Assembly: GCA_964035575.1 (NCBI GenBank) | Contig: OZ037838.1 | Coordinates: 1,488,001-1,552,000 of the forward strand | Source of the DNA: Rhynchopus sp. YZ270_cl-10 | Lineage: Eukaryota; Euglenozoa; Diplonemea; Diplonemida; Diplonemidae | Direction of reading: 5' to 3' | DNA: 64,000 bases | Part shown: positions 47,850-57,233 of the stretch, piece after piece | Position numbering within the stretch: position 1 is the first letter of the stretch | Layout: each line of letters begins with the position of its first letter | Translations under genes and position numbers: made by a program | The notes under the pieces: model-generated | The model's database searches: none | Told to the model about the DNA's origin: nothing | What the model saw: only the letters and a program-made list of their open reading frames with translations

Positions 47850-48944
47850 ATGGATGTGACCTTTGTGCTGGAAGAGTCAGGCGTGACTGTGACAGTGGAG
47901 GTGCCGTGCGAGGCGGACGTTGCAGCGGCAAAGGAGGTTGCGTGCACGGCGCTTGCTGTCTCGCCTGCGTCTGTCGAGATGCGCATCGGCACGCAGGTAC
48001 TGGAGGGGACGTGCCGTCTGCAGGACACTGCGTTTGATGCAGGGGTGCAGGTTGTGCTTGCCCGCCGCTTTGCCGACATCAAGTGTCCTGCTGCATTTTG
48101 TGTCGACGAGAGCATGGAGTTCTTCGTGTCTCTGTCATGTTGTGGAACGCTGTGCCTGTACTATGATAGGTGGCATGAGTGTTTAGTTGGCTTCGACACA
48201 GAAACCTTTGGCACTTCTTTCCAGCTCGTAGTGGGAATGCACCGCGGCAGACCTTGCATCTCGCAGTGCAGGACACACTGCTACGTGGCGTACGACGGCA
48301 TACGTAAGATCGCGCTTCCTGGTGGAGAGGAGCTCCGTGGAGTTGGCACCAACTCGAGTGCAGTGTTCGCGTGTGGTGGTGTTGTTGTCTCCCAGGGTGA
48401 AGACGGGGTCTCTGTGTATGACGAAGACTTGACGTTGCTCCGCTCTCTCTCGCTCGAAGGATGTCAGAGGATAGCGGTTTCGGACTGTGGTGAGTGGGTG
48501 ATTGGCACTTCTCGCGAAAACAACAACGTATGTCTGTGGGATGTGAAAACAGGTGAAGCTGTGGTGTGTGTGTCTCTTGGGTGGCGGTGTGAAGCAGTGG
48601 CACTCTCACGGTCTGCCTCCGTCTTTGCTGTGGGGGGGTACGAGGGTGTGGATCTCTATGATTGGAGTGGTGTACAACTTCACGAAAAACGCGTTGTGTG
48701 TCGGGATGTCGAGGGTTTGCAGTTCACGCCGTGTGGGAAGTACCTTGTGGTCCACGTAGTCAGTCAAGCGTGGCGCGACGAATTCGAACTGCACCAGTAC
48801 GACATGACAACCATGTCTCGTGTACTTGTGATACCGTGTGTCGGTTTATCGTTTGCGGTATCGCCATGTTCACGTGTGGTTGTGTTTGGTTCAATGTCAC
48901 ACGAAGTTGTGACGAGACACCTGTACCCACACAACAGTGAGTAA
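47850..48944 (+). CDS. UbWD family copy 8
   Basis: 364 aa. The N-terminus has Ala14Val only. The propeller is the most divergent so far: CVDESMEFFVSLSCCGTLCL, VCLWDVKTGEAVVCVS for blade 4, DLYDWSGVQLHEKRVVCRDVEG for blade 5. The tail is the alternative ending ETHLYPHNSE-like (VVTRHLYPHNSE), shared with copies 9 and 10. No post-stop stem-loop or decayed blade follows; unique sequence starts soon after the stop. This sub-type probably marks an older branch of the family. Confidence 0.85.
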   Translation: MDVTFVLEESGVTVTVEVPCEADVAAAKEVACTALAVSPASVEMRIGTQVLEGTCRLQDTAFDAGVQVVLARRFADIKCPAAFCVDESMEFFVSLSCCGTLCLYYDRWHECLVGFDTETFGTSFQLVVGMHRGRPCISQCRTHCYVAYDGIRKIALPGGEELRGVGTNSSAVFACGGVVVSQGEDGVSVYDEDLTLLRSLSLEGCQRIAVSDCGEWVIGTSRENNNVCLWDVKTGEAVVCVSLGWRCEAVALSRSASVFAVGGYEGVDLYDWSGVQLHEKRVVCRDVEGLQFTPCGKYLVVHVVSQAWRDEFELHQYDMTTMSRVLVIPCVGLSFAVSPCSRVVVFGSMSHEVVTRHLYPHNSE

Positions 48945-49484
48945 AACATCCCCTATCGCTTTGCGGCTTTTTCCCTGTGGAGAGAGAGTGAGTGTCATGT
49001 TTTTGCTTCTGTGTTGGTCTATTTTATTGCGTCAATAACGAGGTACATTTGCAAACCCGCAACCCGTATTTCTGGTTACGTTTTGAACTTACCTCTTGTA
49101 ATTGTGCTACAAAAACAGAAAGGGTGTATGTCTTCTGTTCTCTTGAATTGAAGGACTTCAGACTGTACAAATCTAACCTTTGCCCATACCCATGTTTGCC
49201 TCTCTACCCATCATGAACACGATACCACCCGATTCTTTCGAACCCTTTCCCACACTCCCCAACGCGCCCTCACTCAGCAGCATCTACACGAGCACATGCG
49301 TTGTGCGTTCCCCGAAGACGTGCTTTCCCTTGACGGGACTATGGACAAGAAGCCTTCTACGAAGTGGAGGCAGCCGAGTGCTCCCGAGGGGATCACGGTG
49401 TCACTGCGGCAGCTGGACACAAAACAAAACAACCCACCCCTCATCTCCTTCCCAACAGAGGTGGAACAAGAAGAAGACAAAACA
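48945..49484. other. spacer with captured coding fragment
   Basis: 48945-49200 unique. 49213-49420 has coding-like sequence unrelated to UbWD (see separate entry). It joins the array leader at about 49420 (ACAAAACAAAACAACCC). Confidence 0.45.
49213..49420 (+). pseudogene. captured 5' fragment of an unrelated gene
   Basis: ATG AAC ACG ATA encodes NTIPPDSFEPFPTLPNAPSL, then the coding-like frame switches to MRCAFPEDVLSLDGTMDKKP and STKWRQPSAPEGITVSLRQLD, which reads straight into the UbWD leader and Ub-like domain. GC-rich with coding bias. It looks like an N-terminal gene fragment fused upstream of copy 9. Confidence 0.4.
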
Positions 49485-50583
49485 ATGGATGTGACCTTTG
49501 TGCTGGAAGAGTCAGGCGTGACTGCGACAGTGGAGGTGCCGTGCGAGGCGGACGTTGCAGCGGCAAAGGAGGTTGCGTGCAGGGCGCTTGCTGTCTCGCC
49601 TGCGTCTGTCGAGATGCGCATCGGCACGCAGGTGCTGGAGGGGACGTGCCGTCTGCAGGACACTGCGTTTGATGCAGGGGTGCAGGTTGTGCTTTGCCTG
49701 TCCTCGCTTGGCCGACATCAAGTGTCCTGTTGAGTACACTGTACCACCGCATACGTAACACTTGTCGCTGTCTCCTTGTGGAGCACTCTGCCTCTATGTC
49801 CACAATGCTTTAAAAGGACATATTGGCGGCTTCGACACAGACACATTCGAAACTGCTTTTGACTTTGAAGTGTACCCCCATGCGTCCGGCCCACCTGCCA
49901 TCTCGCAGTGCAAGACACGCTGCTTCCTGACGTGCAAGGATGGCATACGCGAGGTTGCGCTTCCGGGTGGGGAGGTGCTCCGCAAAGTCGACGGCCCTTC
50001 GTTCTCAGTGTTCGCGTGTGGCAGTGTTGTTGTCTCCCAAGGTGAAGACGGGGTCTCTGTGTATGACGAAGACCTGACGTTGCTCCACACTCTATCGCAC
50101 GCTGCCTGCACGTCTTTAGCGGTGTCGGACTGTGGTGGGTGGGTGATCACCTCCTCCTGGGAGGAGAGGAACGCACGTCTGTGGGATGTGAACACATGTG
50201 AAACTGTGGCATGTGTGCCGGTGGGGCGCATACCACAGGGGTGCCCAGTAGCTCTTTCCCGGTCTGCCTCTGCCTTTGCTGTGGACTCTGACGTGAAGCT
50301 TTATGATTGGAGTGGCGCGGCTCTTGGCAGCTTCGATGTACATGGTGGCAGGGTCGGGAACGTGCAGTTCACTCCGTGTGGGAAGTACCTTGTCGTGAGT
50401 GTTTCCGTATTGGCAAGTTTTGAGGTGCACCTGTACCAGTATGACGCGATGACCCTTTCCTGCGTGCGTGAGTTCACAGATGCTGCCGGTCCGTCGTTTG
50501 TGATATCACCGTGTTCACGTGTGATTGTCTATACGAGCATGAGCTACATTGCAACAAGGAATCTACACCCCCACAGCGAGTGA
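49485..50583 (+). pseudogene. UbWD family copy 9, disrupted
   Basis: Intact Ub-like domain (Thr33Arg) up to residue 70, then one extra T (GCTTTGCC for GCTTGCC, about 49692) shifts the frame. Soon after, ACGTAA at 49754-49758 is a stop where relatives read ACGGAA. The rest of the propeller is open to 50583 with all blades (ARLWDVNTCETVACV, LYDWSGAALGSF, QFTPCGKYLVV) and ends RNLHPHSE. Two lesions close together, while about 270 codons downstream are clean, suggest recent loss or repair of the 3' part by conversion. Confidence 0.8.
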
Positions 50584-50726
50584 TTGCTTTCATTGAGATT
50601 AACAAAGTAGCGATTCTCAATAATAATTGAAACACAAGACAAGCATTTGTGGGACAAGGATAAATTAAAAAAGTAACCTCATTTCAACAGTTTTTGGGTG
50701 ATCTATGAACGGGGAGAGATTTTTTC

Positions 50727-51102
50727 ACTAGCTCTCAGTAAGCTCTCACAGGCTCTCACAGACTCTCACAAGCTCTCACAAGGTCTCACAGGCTCTCACA
50801 AAGCTCTCACAGGCTCTCACAGACTCTCACAAGCTCTCACAAGCTCTCACAGGCTCTCACAAGGTCTCACAGGCTCTCACAGCTCTCACTAACTCTCACT
50901 AAGCTCTCACAAGCTCACACAGCTCCCACTAGCTCTCACTAACTCTCACTAACTCTCAGTAAGCTCTCACAGGCTCTCACAAGCTCTCACAAGGTCTCAC
51001 AGGCTCTCACAAGGTCTCACAAGCTCTCACAGGCTCTCACAAGCTCTCACAAGCTCTCACAGGCTCTCACAGACTCTCACAAGCTCTCACAAGGTCTCAC
51101 AG
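50727..51102. repeat. minisatellite, about 10-11 bp unit (AGCTCTCACA)
   Basis: About 36 units of AGCTCTCACA/GGCTCTCACA/AGGTCTCACA with variants arranged in a higher-order pattern. Perfect 13-bp inverted repeats GGGTGATCTATGA and TCATAGATCACCC bracket it, 18-25 bases away. Confidence 0.9.
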
Positions 51103-51349
51103 CCTGTTACGTGTCCCACGGAGACGATCATAGATCACCCAGTTTTGGGTAATATTATATTGTTCTAAAAATGGAACAACAAATTGTTTCATGTGAGCAC
51201 TGTCGTGGTGTGGCTGTGGTGTATTTGGGTAGGAATTGGCTCAGCGCCTGCATCTCGACTGCTTGCTTTGTGCCAAGGACCCTCATACTTAAACGACAAC
51301 AGTACAGATGATGCAATTCCACGAGTTGCGAAGTCATACAATACATCAC

Positions 51350-51396
51350 ATCAAACCACCAACCATCACATCAACCACAACAGACCCCTTAACAAT
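51350..51396 (+). promoter_or_regulatory. conserved 5' leader, type B
   Basis: ACCATCACATCAA(A/C)CACAACAGA, then CCCCTTAA(C/T)AA(T/C) and ATGATGG. The same at 52987-53034 and 60735-60780. The last two also share about 120 bp upstream (CTTCAAATTGCTTGCTTTGT, GAAACACGTATTTAACCC). CACAACAG may be a splice acceptor. Confidence 0.5.
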
Positions 51397-52566
51397 ATGA
51401 TGGATGTGACCTTTGTGCTGGAAGAGTCAGGCGTGACTGCGACAGTGGAGGTGCCGTGCGAGGCGGACGTTGCAGCGGCAAAGGAGGTTGCGTGCACGGC
51501 ACTTGCTGTCTCGCCTGCGTCTGTCGAGATGCGCATCGGCACGCAGGTGCTGGAGGGGACGTGCCGTCTGCAGGACACTGCGTTTGGTGCAGGGGTGCAG
51601 GTTGTGCTTGCCCGCCGCTTTGCCGACATCAAGTGTCCTGCTGAGTACAGTGTAGAGGCGCCTGCTGAGTACAGGGAGGATATAGAATACTTGTCACTGT
51701 CGCGTTGTGGAACGCTTTGCGTTTTTTGGAAGCGCTTTGGGCGTGTTGGCGGCTTCGACACAGAAACCTTCGACACTGTCTTCTCGTTCAAAGTGGACGA
51801 CACTATTGCGTCCGGTGCGCCTGCCATCTCGCAGTGCAAGACACTCTACTACGTGCCGTGCAGGAACTACTTTTGCAAGGTTGCGCTTCCGGGTGGGGAG
51901 GTGCTCCGCAAAATTGACGTCACCTCGAACGCAGTGTCCGCGTGTGGTGGTGTTGTTGTCTCCCAGGGTGACGACGGCGTCTCTGTGTATGACGAAGACC
52001 TGACGTTGCTCCGCACTATCTCGCACGAAGAGTGCTTTGACGTAGAAGTGTCGGACTGCGGTGGGTGGGTGATCACCTCTTCCTGGAAGAACAACGTACG
52101 TCTGTGGGATGTGAGCACAGGTGAATCTGTGGCGTGTGTGCAGTTTGGTGGGTGCGCGCTTTCACGGTGTGCCTCTGTCTTTGCTGTACGGGACGAATGC
52201 AGCGTGCACCTCTATGATTGGATGGGTGCGGCTCTTCGCAGTGTTGATGTGGCTGTAGGTCGGGAGGTCAAAGGCATGCAGTTCACACCGTGTGGGAAGT
52301 ACCTTGTGGTCAGGGTGGGTGTTGCGCTCTACACACGCACCTATGATGCAGATGGTAGTTGTAGTGCACAATATTATGGTTTCGATGGACGACTGCACCA
52401 GTATGATGTGGCGACCATGTCCTGTGTGCGTGTGATCCCGCAAACCTATGTTCAGTCGTTTGCGATATCACCGTGTTCACGTGTAGTTGTGTTTGAATGT
52501 GAAGACAAAAGCGATACACCAGCAGTCATTGTAACAAGGCATCTGTACCCACACAACAGTGAGTGA
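51397..52566 (+). CDS. UbWD family copy 10
   Basis: 389 aa, the longest complete copy, starting ATGATGGATG behind the type B leader. Ub-like domain standard, with AFGAG. The propeller has the linker EYREDIEYLSLSRCG and a distinctive extended blade 6 loop (TRTYDADGSCSAQYYGFDGR) between QFTPCGKYLVVRV and LHQYDVATM. Blade 4 is VRLWDVSTGESVACV. Ending HLYPHNSE as in copy 8. The long loop insertion lies exactly at one of the variable patches, which suggests the patch is a surface loop free to grow. Confidence 0.85.
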   Translation: MMDVTFVLEESGVTATVEVPCEADVAAAKEVACTALAVSPASVEMRIGTQVLEGTCRLQDTAFGAGVQVVLARRFADIKCPAEYSVEAPAEYREDIEYLSLSRCGTLCVFWKRFGRVGGFDTETFDTVFSFKVDDTIASGAPAISQCKTLYYVPCRNYFCKVALPGGEVLRKIDVTSNAVSACGGVVVSQGDDGVSVYDEDLTLLRTISHEECFDVEVSDCGGWVITSSWKNNVRLWDVSTGESVACVQFGGCALSRCASVFAVRDECSVHLYDWMGAALRSVDVAVGREVKGMQFTPCGKYLVVRVGVALYTRTYDADGSCSAQYYGFDGRLHQYDVATMSCVRVIPQTYVQSFAISPCSRVVVFECEDKSDTPAVIVTRHLYPHNSE

Positions 52567-53034
52567 TGTTTCGAGGGGTGGGAGGGTGGTGACTGTATTC
52601 TGACAGAAGGGGACAGTGCAAGTGTCTGCAGAGGGTATACCATCAACTGCATAGGCCACACCGTCAATCTAGCTCAAGCGGACGGCTTTTCACACATAAC
52701 ACACAAAGACTTCGTTGCGGTTGTGTATTTTATTCATGTTGATATCGTTTCTGTTCGATTCTTTACTTACTGTGGAAATGGACTTCAAGACACACATAAT
52801 CCCCCCAAGTGAACCGCTATGACCGTTCCGCCTAGGCGGTCGTGGATAGCGTTGTCACGTCGAGGTCCTGGGGTGTCTTTTCACATTACCTGTGTGTTTG
52901 CCGCAGGGTATCTTCAAATTGCTTGCTTTGTCAGAGATTATTGAAACACGTATTTAACCCACCACCCTTCTTATTTGTCGTTGCGAAGTGACACCACCAA
53001 CCATCACATCAAACACAACAGACCCCTTAACAAC
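52567..53034. other. spacer with GC foldback and type B leader
   Basis: ACCGTTCCGCCTAGGCGGTCG at about 52820-52840 is a foldback; the surrounding GTGAACCG...GTTGTCACGT resembles 35292-35350. The rest leads to the type B leader. No gene. Confidence 0.4.
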
Positions 53035-54168
53035 ATGATGGATGTGACCTTTGTGCTGGAAGAGTCAGGCGTGACTGCGACAGTGGAGGTGCCGTGCGAG
53101 GCGGACGTTGCAGCGGCAAAGGAGGTTGCGTGCACGGCGCTTTCTGTCTCGCCTGCGTCTGTCGAGATGCGCATCGGCACGCAGGTGCTGGAGGGGACGT
53201 GCCGTCTGCAGGACACTGCGTTTGATGCAGGGGTGCAGGTTGTGCTTGCCCGCCGCACTGCCGACATCAAGTGTCCTGTTGAGTACACTGTACCACCGGA
53301 TACGGAACACTTGTCGCTGTCTCCTTGTGGAGCACTCTGCCTTTTTGCACAGGAGGATGGCAATGTGACCGTCCTCGATACAGAAGCCTTCGGCCCTGCC
53401 TTCAATTTCAAAGTAGGAATGTCGTTGTGCGGTCTGCCTGCCATCTCACGGTGCAAGACACGCTGTTACCTGCCGTGTAGGGAAGGTCTGCACGAGGTTG
53501 CGCTTCCGGGTGGGGAGGTGCTCCGCAAAGTCGACGTCCTCTCCTCCGCAGTGTTCGCGTGTGGTGGTGTTGTTGTCTCCCAAGGCACAGACGGCGTCTC
53601 TGTGTATGATGAAGACCTGACGTTGCTCCGCTCTCTCTCGCACGAAGGGTGCAGGAGCATGGCAGTGTCGGACTGTGGTGGGTGGGTGATTACCGTCCCC
53701 CTCAGTGAGAACAACGCACGTCTGTGGGATATGAACACAGGTGAAGCTGTGGCATGTGTGCCTACAGATGGCTGGTGTGTTGTGCTTTCACCACCTCTTG
53801 TGGCGCTTTCACGATCTGCCTCTGTCTTTGCTGTGGTGTGCCCCGACAAAGTGCAGCTCTATGACTGGAGTGGTGCGGCTCTTGGCTGCTTTGAAAAGGA
53901 GCAGTGTGGCGTCTGTGGCGTGCAGTTCACTCCGTGTGGGAAGTACGTCGTTGTTGGGTTCGTGAAGAAGTTACACGGTTTTTGCTTTGGGACGCTTTCA
54001 CCAGACCTCCACCAGTATGATGTAGCGACCATGTCTTGTGTGCGTGTGATACAGGACACCTCCGGTGGGTTAGTGATATCGCCGTGTTCGCGTGTGGTTA
54101 TGTTCAGGGCAGCAGGAGGTGACGCAGCAAGTGACGTCCTTGTATCACGACATCTGTACCCCTACTGA
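53035..54168 (+). CDS. UbWD family copy 11
   Basis: 377 aa, ATGATG start, type B leader. RRTADIKCPVEYTVPPDTEH linker joins the RRTA sub-type of copy 4 to the short PP.TEH linker of copies 6 and 7. Patch 9 is longer than usual (VPTDGWCVVLSPPLVALSRSA), an apparent internal duplication of the ALS strand. Blade 5-6 junction GCFEKEQCGVCGVQFTPCGK is shared with copy 14. Blade 4 is ARLWDMNTGEAV. C-terminus DAASDVLVSRHLYPY, similar to copy 13. A decayed gene end follows. Confidence 0.85.
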   Translation: MMDVTFVLEESGVTATVEVPCEADVAAAKEVACTALSVSPASVEMRIGTQVLEGTCRLQDTAFDAGVQVVLARRTADIKCPVEYTVPPDTEHLSLSPCGALCLFAQEDGNVTVLDTEAFGPAFNFKVGMSLCGLPAISRCKTRCYLPCREGLHEVALPGGEVLRKVDVLSSAVFACGGVVVSQGTDGVSVYDEDLTLLRSLSHEGCRSMAVSDCGGWVITVPLSENNARLWDMNTGEAVACVPTDGWCVVLSPPLVALSRSASVFAVVCPDKVQLYDWSGAALGCFEKEQCGVCGVQFTPCGKYVVVGFVKKLHGFCFGTLSPDLHQYDVATMSCVRVIQDTSGGLVISPCSRVVMFRAAGGDAASDVLVSRHLYPY

Positions 54169-54171
54169 GTG

Positions 54172-54300
54172 ATGCAGTCCACCCTGTGTGGGAAGTACCT
54201 CCTTGCTGTTACTGAGTAGTACAGTGCGTTGCATCAGTATTTGCGTTGCGCCCTCGACCTACTAGCCTCGCGTGGGACAATCGATTTTGAGATATTTTGA
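54172..54300 (+). pseudogene. decayed UbWD end after copy 11
   Basis: CAGTCCACCCTGTGTGGGAA continues as the QSTLCGKYLL-type relic with additional small deletions. Confidence 0.45.
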
Positions 54301-54379
54301 GGATAACGACTACCCTTTACCTCTCTTTTTCGCTTTTGTCTTGTTAAAACCCTGTACTGTTGATGGAACCTACAACAAA

Positions 54380-54590
54380 TCATCACAAATACACAAAACA
54401 AAACAACCCACACCTCATCTGCCCGACAGTCTGGTACACGTACTGAAAAACCGAGAGGAGTGGCCTCGTGAGCACAACGGCGTGTGCTCCGTCAGTTGCG
54501 ATATCTCCGTGTTCACGTGTAGTTATGTATGCACGCATTGCAACAATGAAGCTGTACCCACACAACAGCGACTCAGAGTGAGTCTTTGCT
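54380..54590 (+). pseudogene. UbWD relic: leader joined to gene end
   Basis: Type A leader (ACAAATACACAAAACAAAAC, CACACCTCATCTGCCCGACAG) runs into a short linker and then GATATCTCCGTGTTCACGTG and CTGTACCCACACAACAGCGA, the end of a copy 8/10-type gene. The Ub-like domain and most of the propeller are missing: an internal deletion product. A sibling joint (CTGAAAAACCGAGAGGAGT) is at 62105-62123. Confidence 0.6.
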
Positions 54591-54708
54591 TTTAACGCCT
54601 CCCGTTAAAGAGCTGTTCGAATGGTTTGCCTTCTTTTTTGAACACCTTCACACTGTGTGTGCGTTTCTCCTTCCCTTACCCCACCCTCCAGCCCAGTACA
54701 CAGCACAC

Positions 54709-55383
54709 ATGTCGTCACAGATCTCCTTCACCTCTGAAGCCTCATGCCCACAGTGGGAGACAAACACATTTCGCCCCTCGAAGTGCAAAGCGTGTGGTGC
54801 TGAGTTCAGTTCGCACTGTCCTGAGAGCGTGACGGAGGAGGATGTGCGTGCGTATCTTGGGCACGTTAATGCGCGGGCACCGTGCAACGAGGTGCTTCCG
54901 CGTACCGGGGCGGTGGGGGCACTGTTCCTAGGTGGTGCGCAGGCGTCGTCACGCGAGAACCTTGAAGTGTGCAGCATTGCAGCTATGGTGCAGACTGCGA
55001 AGGGGTTGGAGTCGTTCTATCCTCTTCTGGGGAAGCGGCTTGCCGGGTTCGAGGCGGAAGGGGCACTGGAGGTGTTGCGGACGGAGTGGGATGATGTGGG
55101 CAGTCAGGTTCTGAGCGGGCTTGGTGATGCAGTACGCTTTGTCCACAGGCACCGTGCGAAGGGAAGCAACGTTCTTGTGTCCTGCGCGCAGGGAAAGTCG
55201 CGCTCCACATCGCTTGTGGTGGCGTACCTTCTCGCAACCTCGCAATCCGCATCTGTGCAAGAAGCACTCCAACACACCCAAAGCAAGCGGGCCATTGCCG
55301 AACCCAACCCTGGATTCATGGCGCAACTCCACACCTTCCATAAATCCGAAGAACTCAAAGAGCTAAAAGAGGAGCTGAAATAA
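54709..55383 (+). CDS. dual-specificity protein phosphatase-like
   Basis: 224 aa from ATG 54709 (the open frame starts earlier but without a better start; CCCAGTACACAG lies just upstream). Residues 13-37 hold CPQW...CKACG...HC, a possible zinc ribbon. Residues 65-210 follow the DUSP fold: GALFLGGAQASSRENL, a general-acid loop with W127, D128 and D129, helix LGDAVRFVHRHR, and the signature VLVSCAQGKSRSTSLVVAYL. C159 and R165 of the CX5R motif are present, but the usual His before Cys is Ser158, which should raise the thiol pKa. The C-terminus is a Lys/Glu helix (KELKEELK). Probably a cytosolic phosphatase for Tyr/Ser/Thr or another phosphate; activity uncertain. A single-copy gene within the UbWD array. 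Confidence 0.8.
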   Translation: MSSQISFTSEASCPQWETNTFRPSKCKACGAEFSSHCPESVTEEDVRAYLGHVNARAPCNEVLPRTGAVGALFLGGAQASSRENLEVCSIAAMVQTAKGLESFYPLLGKRLAGFEAEGALEVLRTEWDDVGSQVLSGLGDAVRFVHRHRAKGSNVLVSCAQGKSRSTSLVVAYLLATSQSASVQEALQHTQSKRAIAEPNPGFMAQLHTFHKSEELKELKEELK

Positions 55384-55827
55384 GTTCGGGGAAGGGGTAG
55401 ATCGGGGGAATGAGAAACGAAACTGAACATTAAATGGTGTTCCTTACCTCCGCGTACGTTCGATACTTTTTTGGAGTAAAATCACGAACACCATGAAATC
55501 TTTCTTCCCCTCATTTATCTTCGCGTCGGAAAAGAGCCTAAAAGGGTTTCCTAAGGATTGATGGTGTTTTTACCCATTTTTTTGGGGGTTTTTTTCACTT
55601 TACCTTAGAGAACAAGCGTTGCGTCATCAAATTCGAGATTTGCCCCACATAAGGCATTCCCTACGTGGGTTTTCTTTAAACAACAAACTTGTAGAAGCCA
55701 GCGCAGCTGATGCTGTGCGATAACGAATATGATAAGGTGACTAAGCACGAGAGGCTTGGGATCATCTTATAAACTTTTCTTTCTTTTTTCCCGCTCAGCG
55801 AGAGCGTAGGGGTAGGGTCCAACCTCA

Positions 55828-56080
55828 CAGCTTGCTGCTGTTGCTGTGGTATCCTTCAATGAGATACGTCTGCTCTTGTACATACCATTCTAGCCTAGTC
55901 GTGTTCACAATGAGCTATGTTTCACACCAAAGAGGTTTTCGTATATTGCATGTTTAATTCTACTTTCCTCCCCCAACCACCCTGTGAAAATTGCAAATTT
56001 TGTTCGGTCCAATTTCACAGGAATGTGTTCTATTAGTTGCTGCCCCAACACACCAAAGACTTAGCGCTCATGCTAGCCAA
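55828..56080 (+). repeat. repeat B copy 1, 253 bp
   Basis: Near identical to 62126-62378 (CAGCTTGCTGCTGTTGCTG ... CACCAAAGACTTAGC ... TGCTAGCCAA). Similarity continues weakly beyond, on both sides of the MITE at 56171-56883, so the longer unit is a segmental duplication. Confidence 0.8.
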
Positions 56081-56170
56081 TGTTTTCTAAGTAAAGGTTG
56101 TTCTTAAACCCTGCAAACAGCACATTCATTTTTTCCATCTCGAGTTTTTTTTTTATCTCTCTGCTTTTTT

Positions 56171-56883
56171 CAGGGTATTATATAGCCCCCCTAGCCCCAC
56201 CAAAAAGGTGGTTTTGTGTGAGGCAGTCATTTTTTCCTGTGGGGGAAACGCAGCGAAATATTTTCTCGGTAATTTGTGATCCACGGCCAACCCACACCAC
56301 CCCAACCCTGCGGAAAAGCCTCCCCTCCTCTGTGCAGCCTTGGTAGCTTTCAGCCACTGGTGATCCGCAATCCGGAGTGGGTGTCAGCCATATTGTCGGT
56401 AACCTCAGCACATTTACAAGAAGGTCATGGCACCCAAAGGTTCTTGGCGAAGCCACGGTACGCAACATTTCTAAAATCGCGCTTTAAAATTGCACTATTT
56501 TATAGGCAAACAATGTCATGGGAAGGGTGTGAGGTAAGCTTGCGCCGCAGGCGCACGGTACTTTTATTCTTTTCGCCATATCTTTTTTCTCACTCATAGT
56601 TGGGTTCTTCAAGCTCCGTCCGTCAAATGAACCCTTTTTTGCGGAGCAAAAAAAGGAAAAATGGCGCCGCCGGCAAAAAAAATTGTAAGGTACAGCCTGG
56701 ATGGTGCGGTCAGCAACCCAGTTCCCCCGGGTACTGCGTACTCCCGTGGTTCAACCACGGTTCTTTCCCCCATATTTTTTCCCTCCCGAAATCCAAATCT
56801 ATATTTTTGGAGAGAAGAATTTTGGATCCGAATATAGGCCGAATATCATATTCGCTTTCTAGGGGGGGCTATATAAAACCCTG
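56171..56883. mobile_element. hAT-type MITE with 8-bp target duplication
   Basis: Ends CAGGGTATTATATAGCCCCC and, inverted, CAGGGTTTTATATAGCCCCC: about 24-bp terminal inverted repeats with one mismatch and one indel. Directly outside lie perfect 8-bp duplications GCTTTTTT (56163-56170 and 56884-56891). CAGGG ends plus 8-bp duplications are the hallmark of hAT transposons. 713 bp with no transposase frame, so non-autonomous. Interior foldbacks: CCGTGGTTCAACCACGG (56744-56760) and TGCGCCGCAGGCGCA (about 56541-56555). The paralogous region at 62380-62490 lacks it. Confidence 0.75.
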
Positions 56884-57233
56884 GCTTTTTTTTGTGTTAC
56901 GACCGTAGTAGCATACCATGATGTTCCGTAGGTGTACGGTCGATAATTTGTACGAATACGGTATCATGTGTTCCCTTACTCATGCCACCACAGCAGCGGA
57001 GTGTTCAGGAGGAACGTTGTACTCTCTACCTACCAGCCTGTGCGAAGATGCATTTTGAGACATTTTGAGAAGACGACCGCACCCTCTTTTTCACTTTTGT
57101 TTTCTCCTGTTGCTTTGTTCTTACCCTCGTCTGTGTTAGTGGAAACTACGGAAATGAAACCATCACAAAGACACAAAACAGAACCACACCTCATCTCCTC
57201 CCAACAGAGCTGGAACAAGAAGAAGACAAAACA

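Larger units (their letters stand above)
50584..51396. other. spacer with minisatellite and type B leader
   Basis: Minisatellite at 50727-51102 flanked by a 13-bp inverted repeat (50696-50708, 51128-51140). 51350-51396 is the type B leader (CAACCATCACATCAACCACAACAG, then ACCCCTTAACAAT before ATGATGG). Confidence 0.55.
55384..57233. other. 1.85-kb spacer with an hAT MITE
   Basis: Includes the spacer motif at 55754-55768, repeat B copy 1 (55828-56080), an hAT-type MITE (56171-56883) and a type A leader (57148-57233). No gene seen. Confidence 0.6.

Noticed and set aside
52800-52860. tRNA-like or other small RNA gene at the CCGCCTAGGCGG foldback
   Set aside because: No cloverleaf, no A/B box; only a short palindrome.
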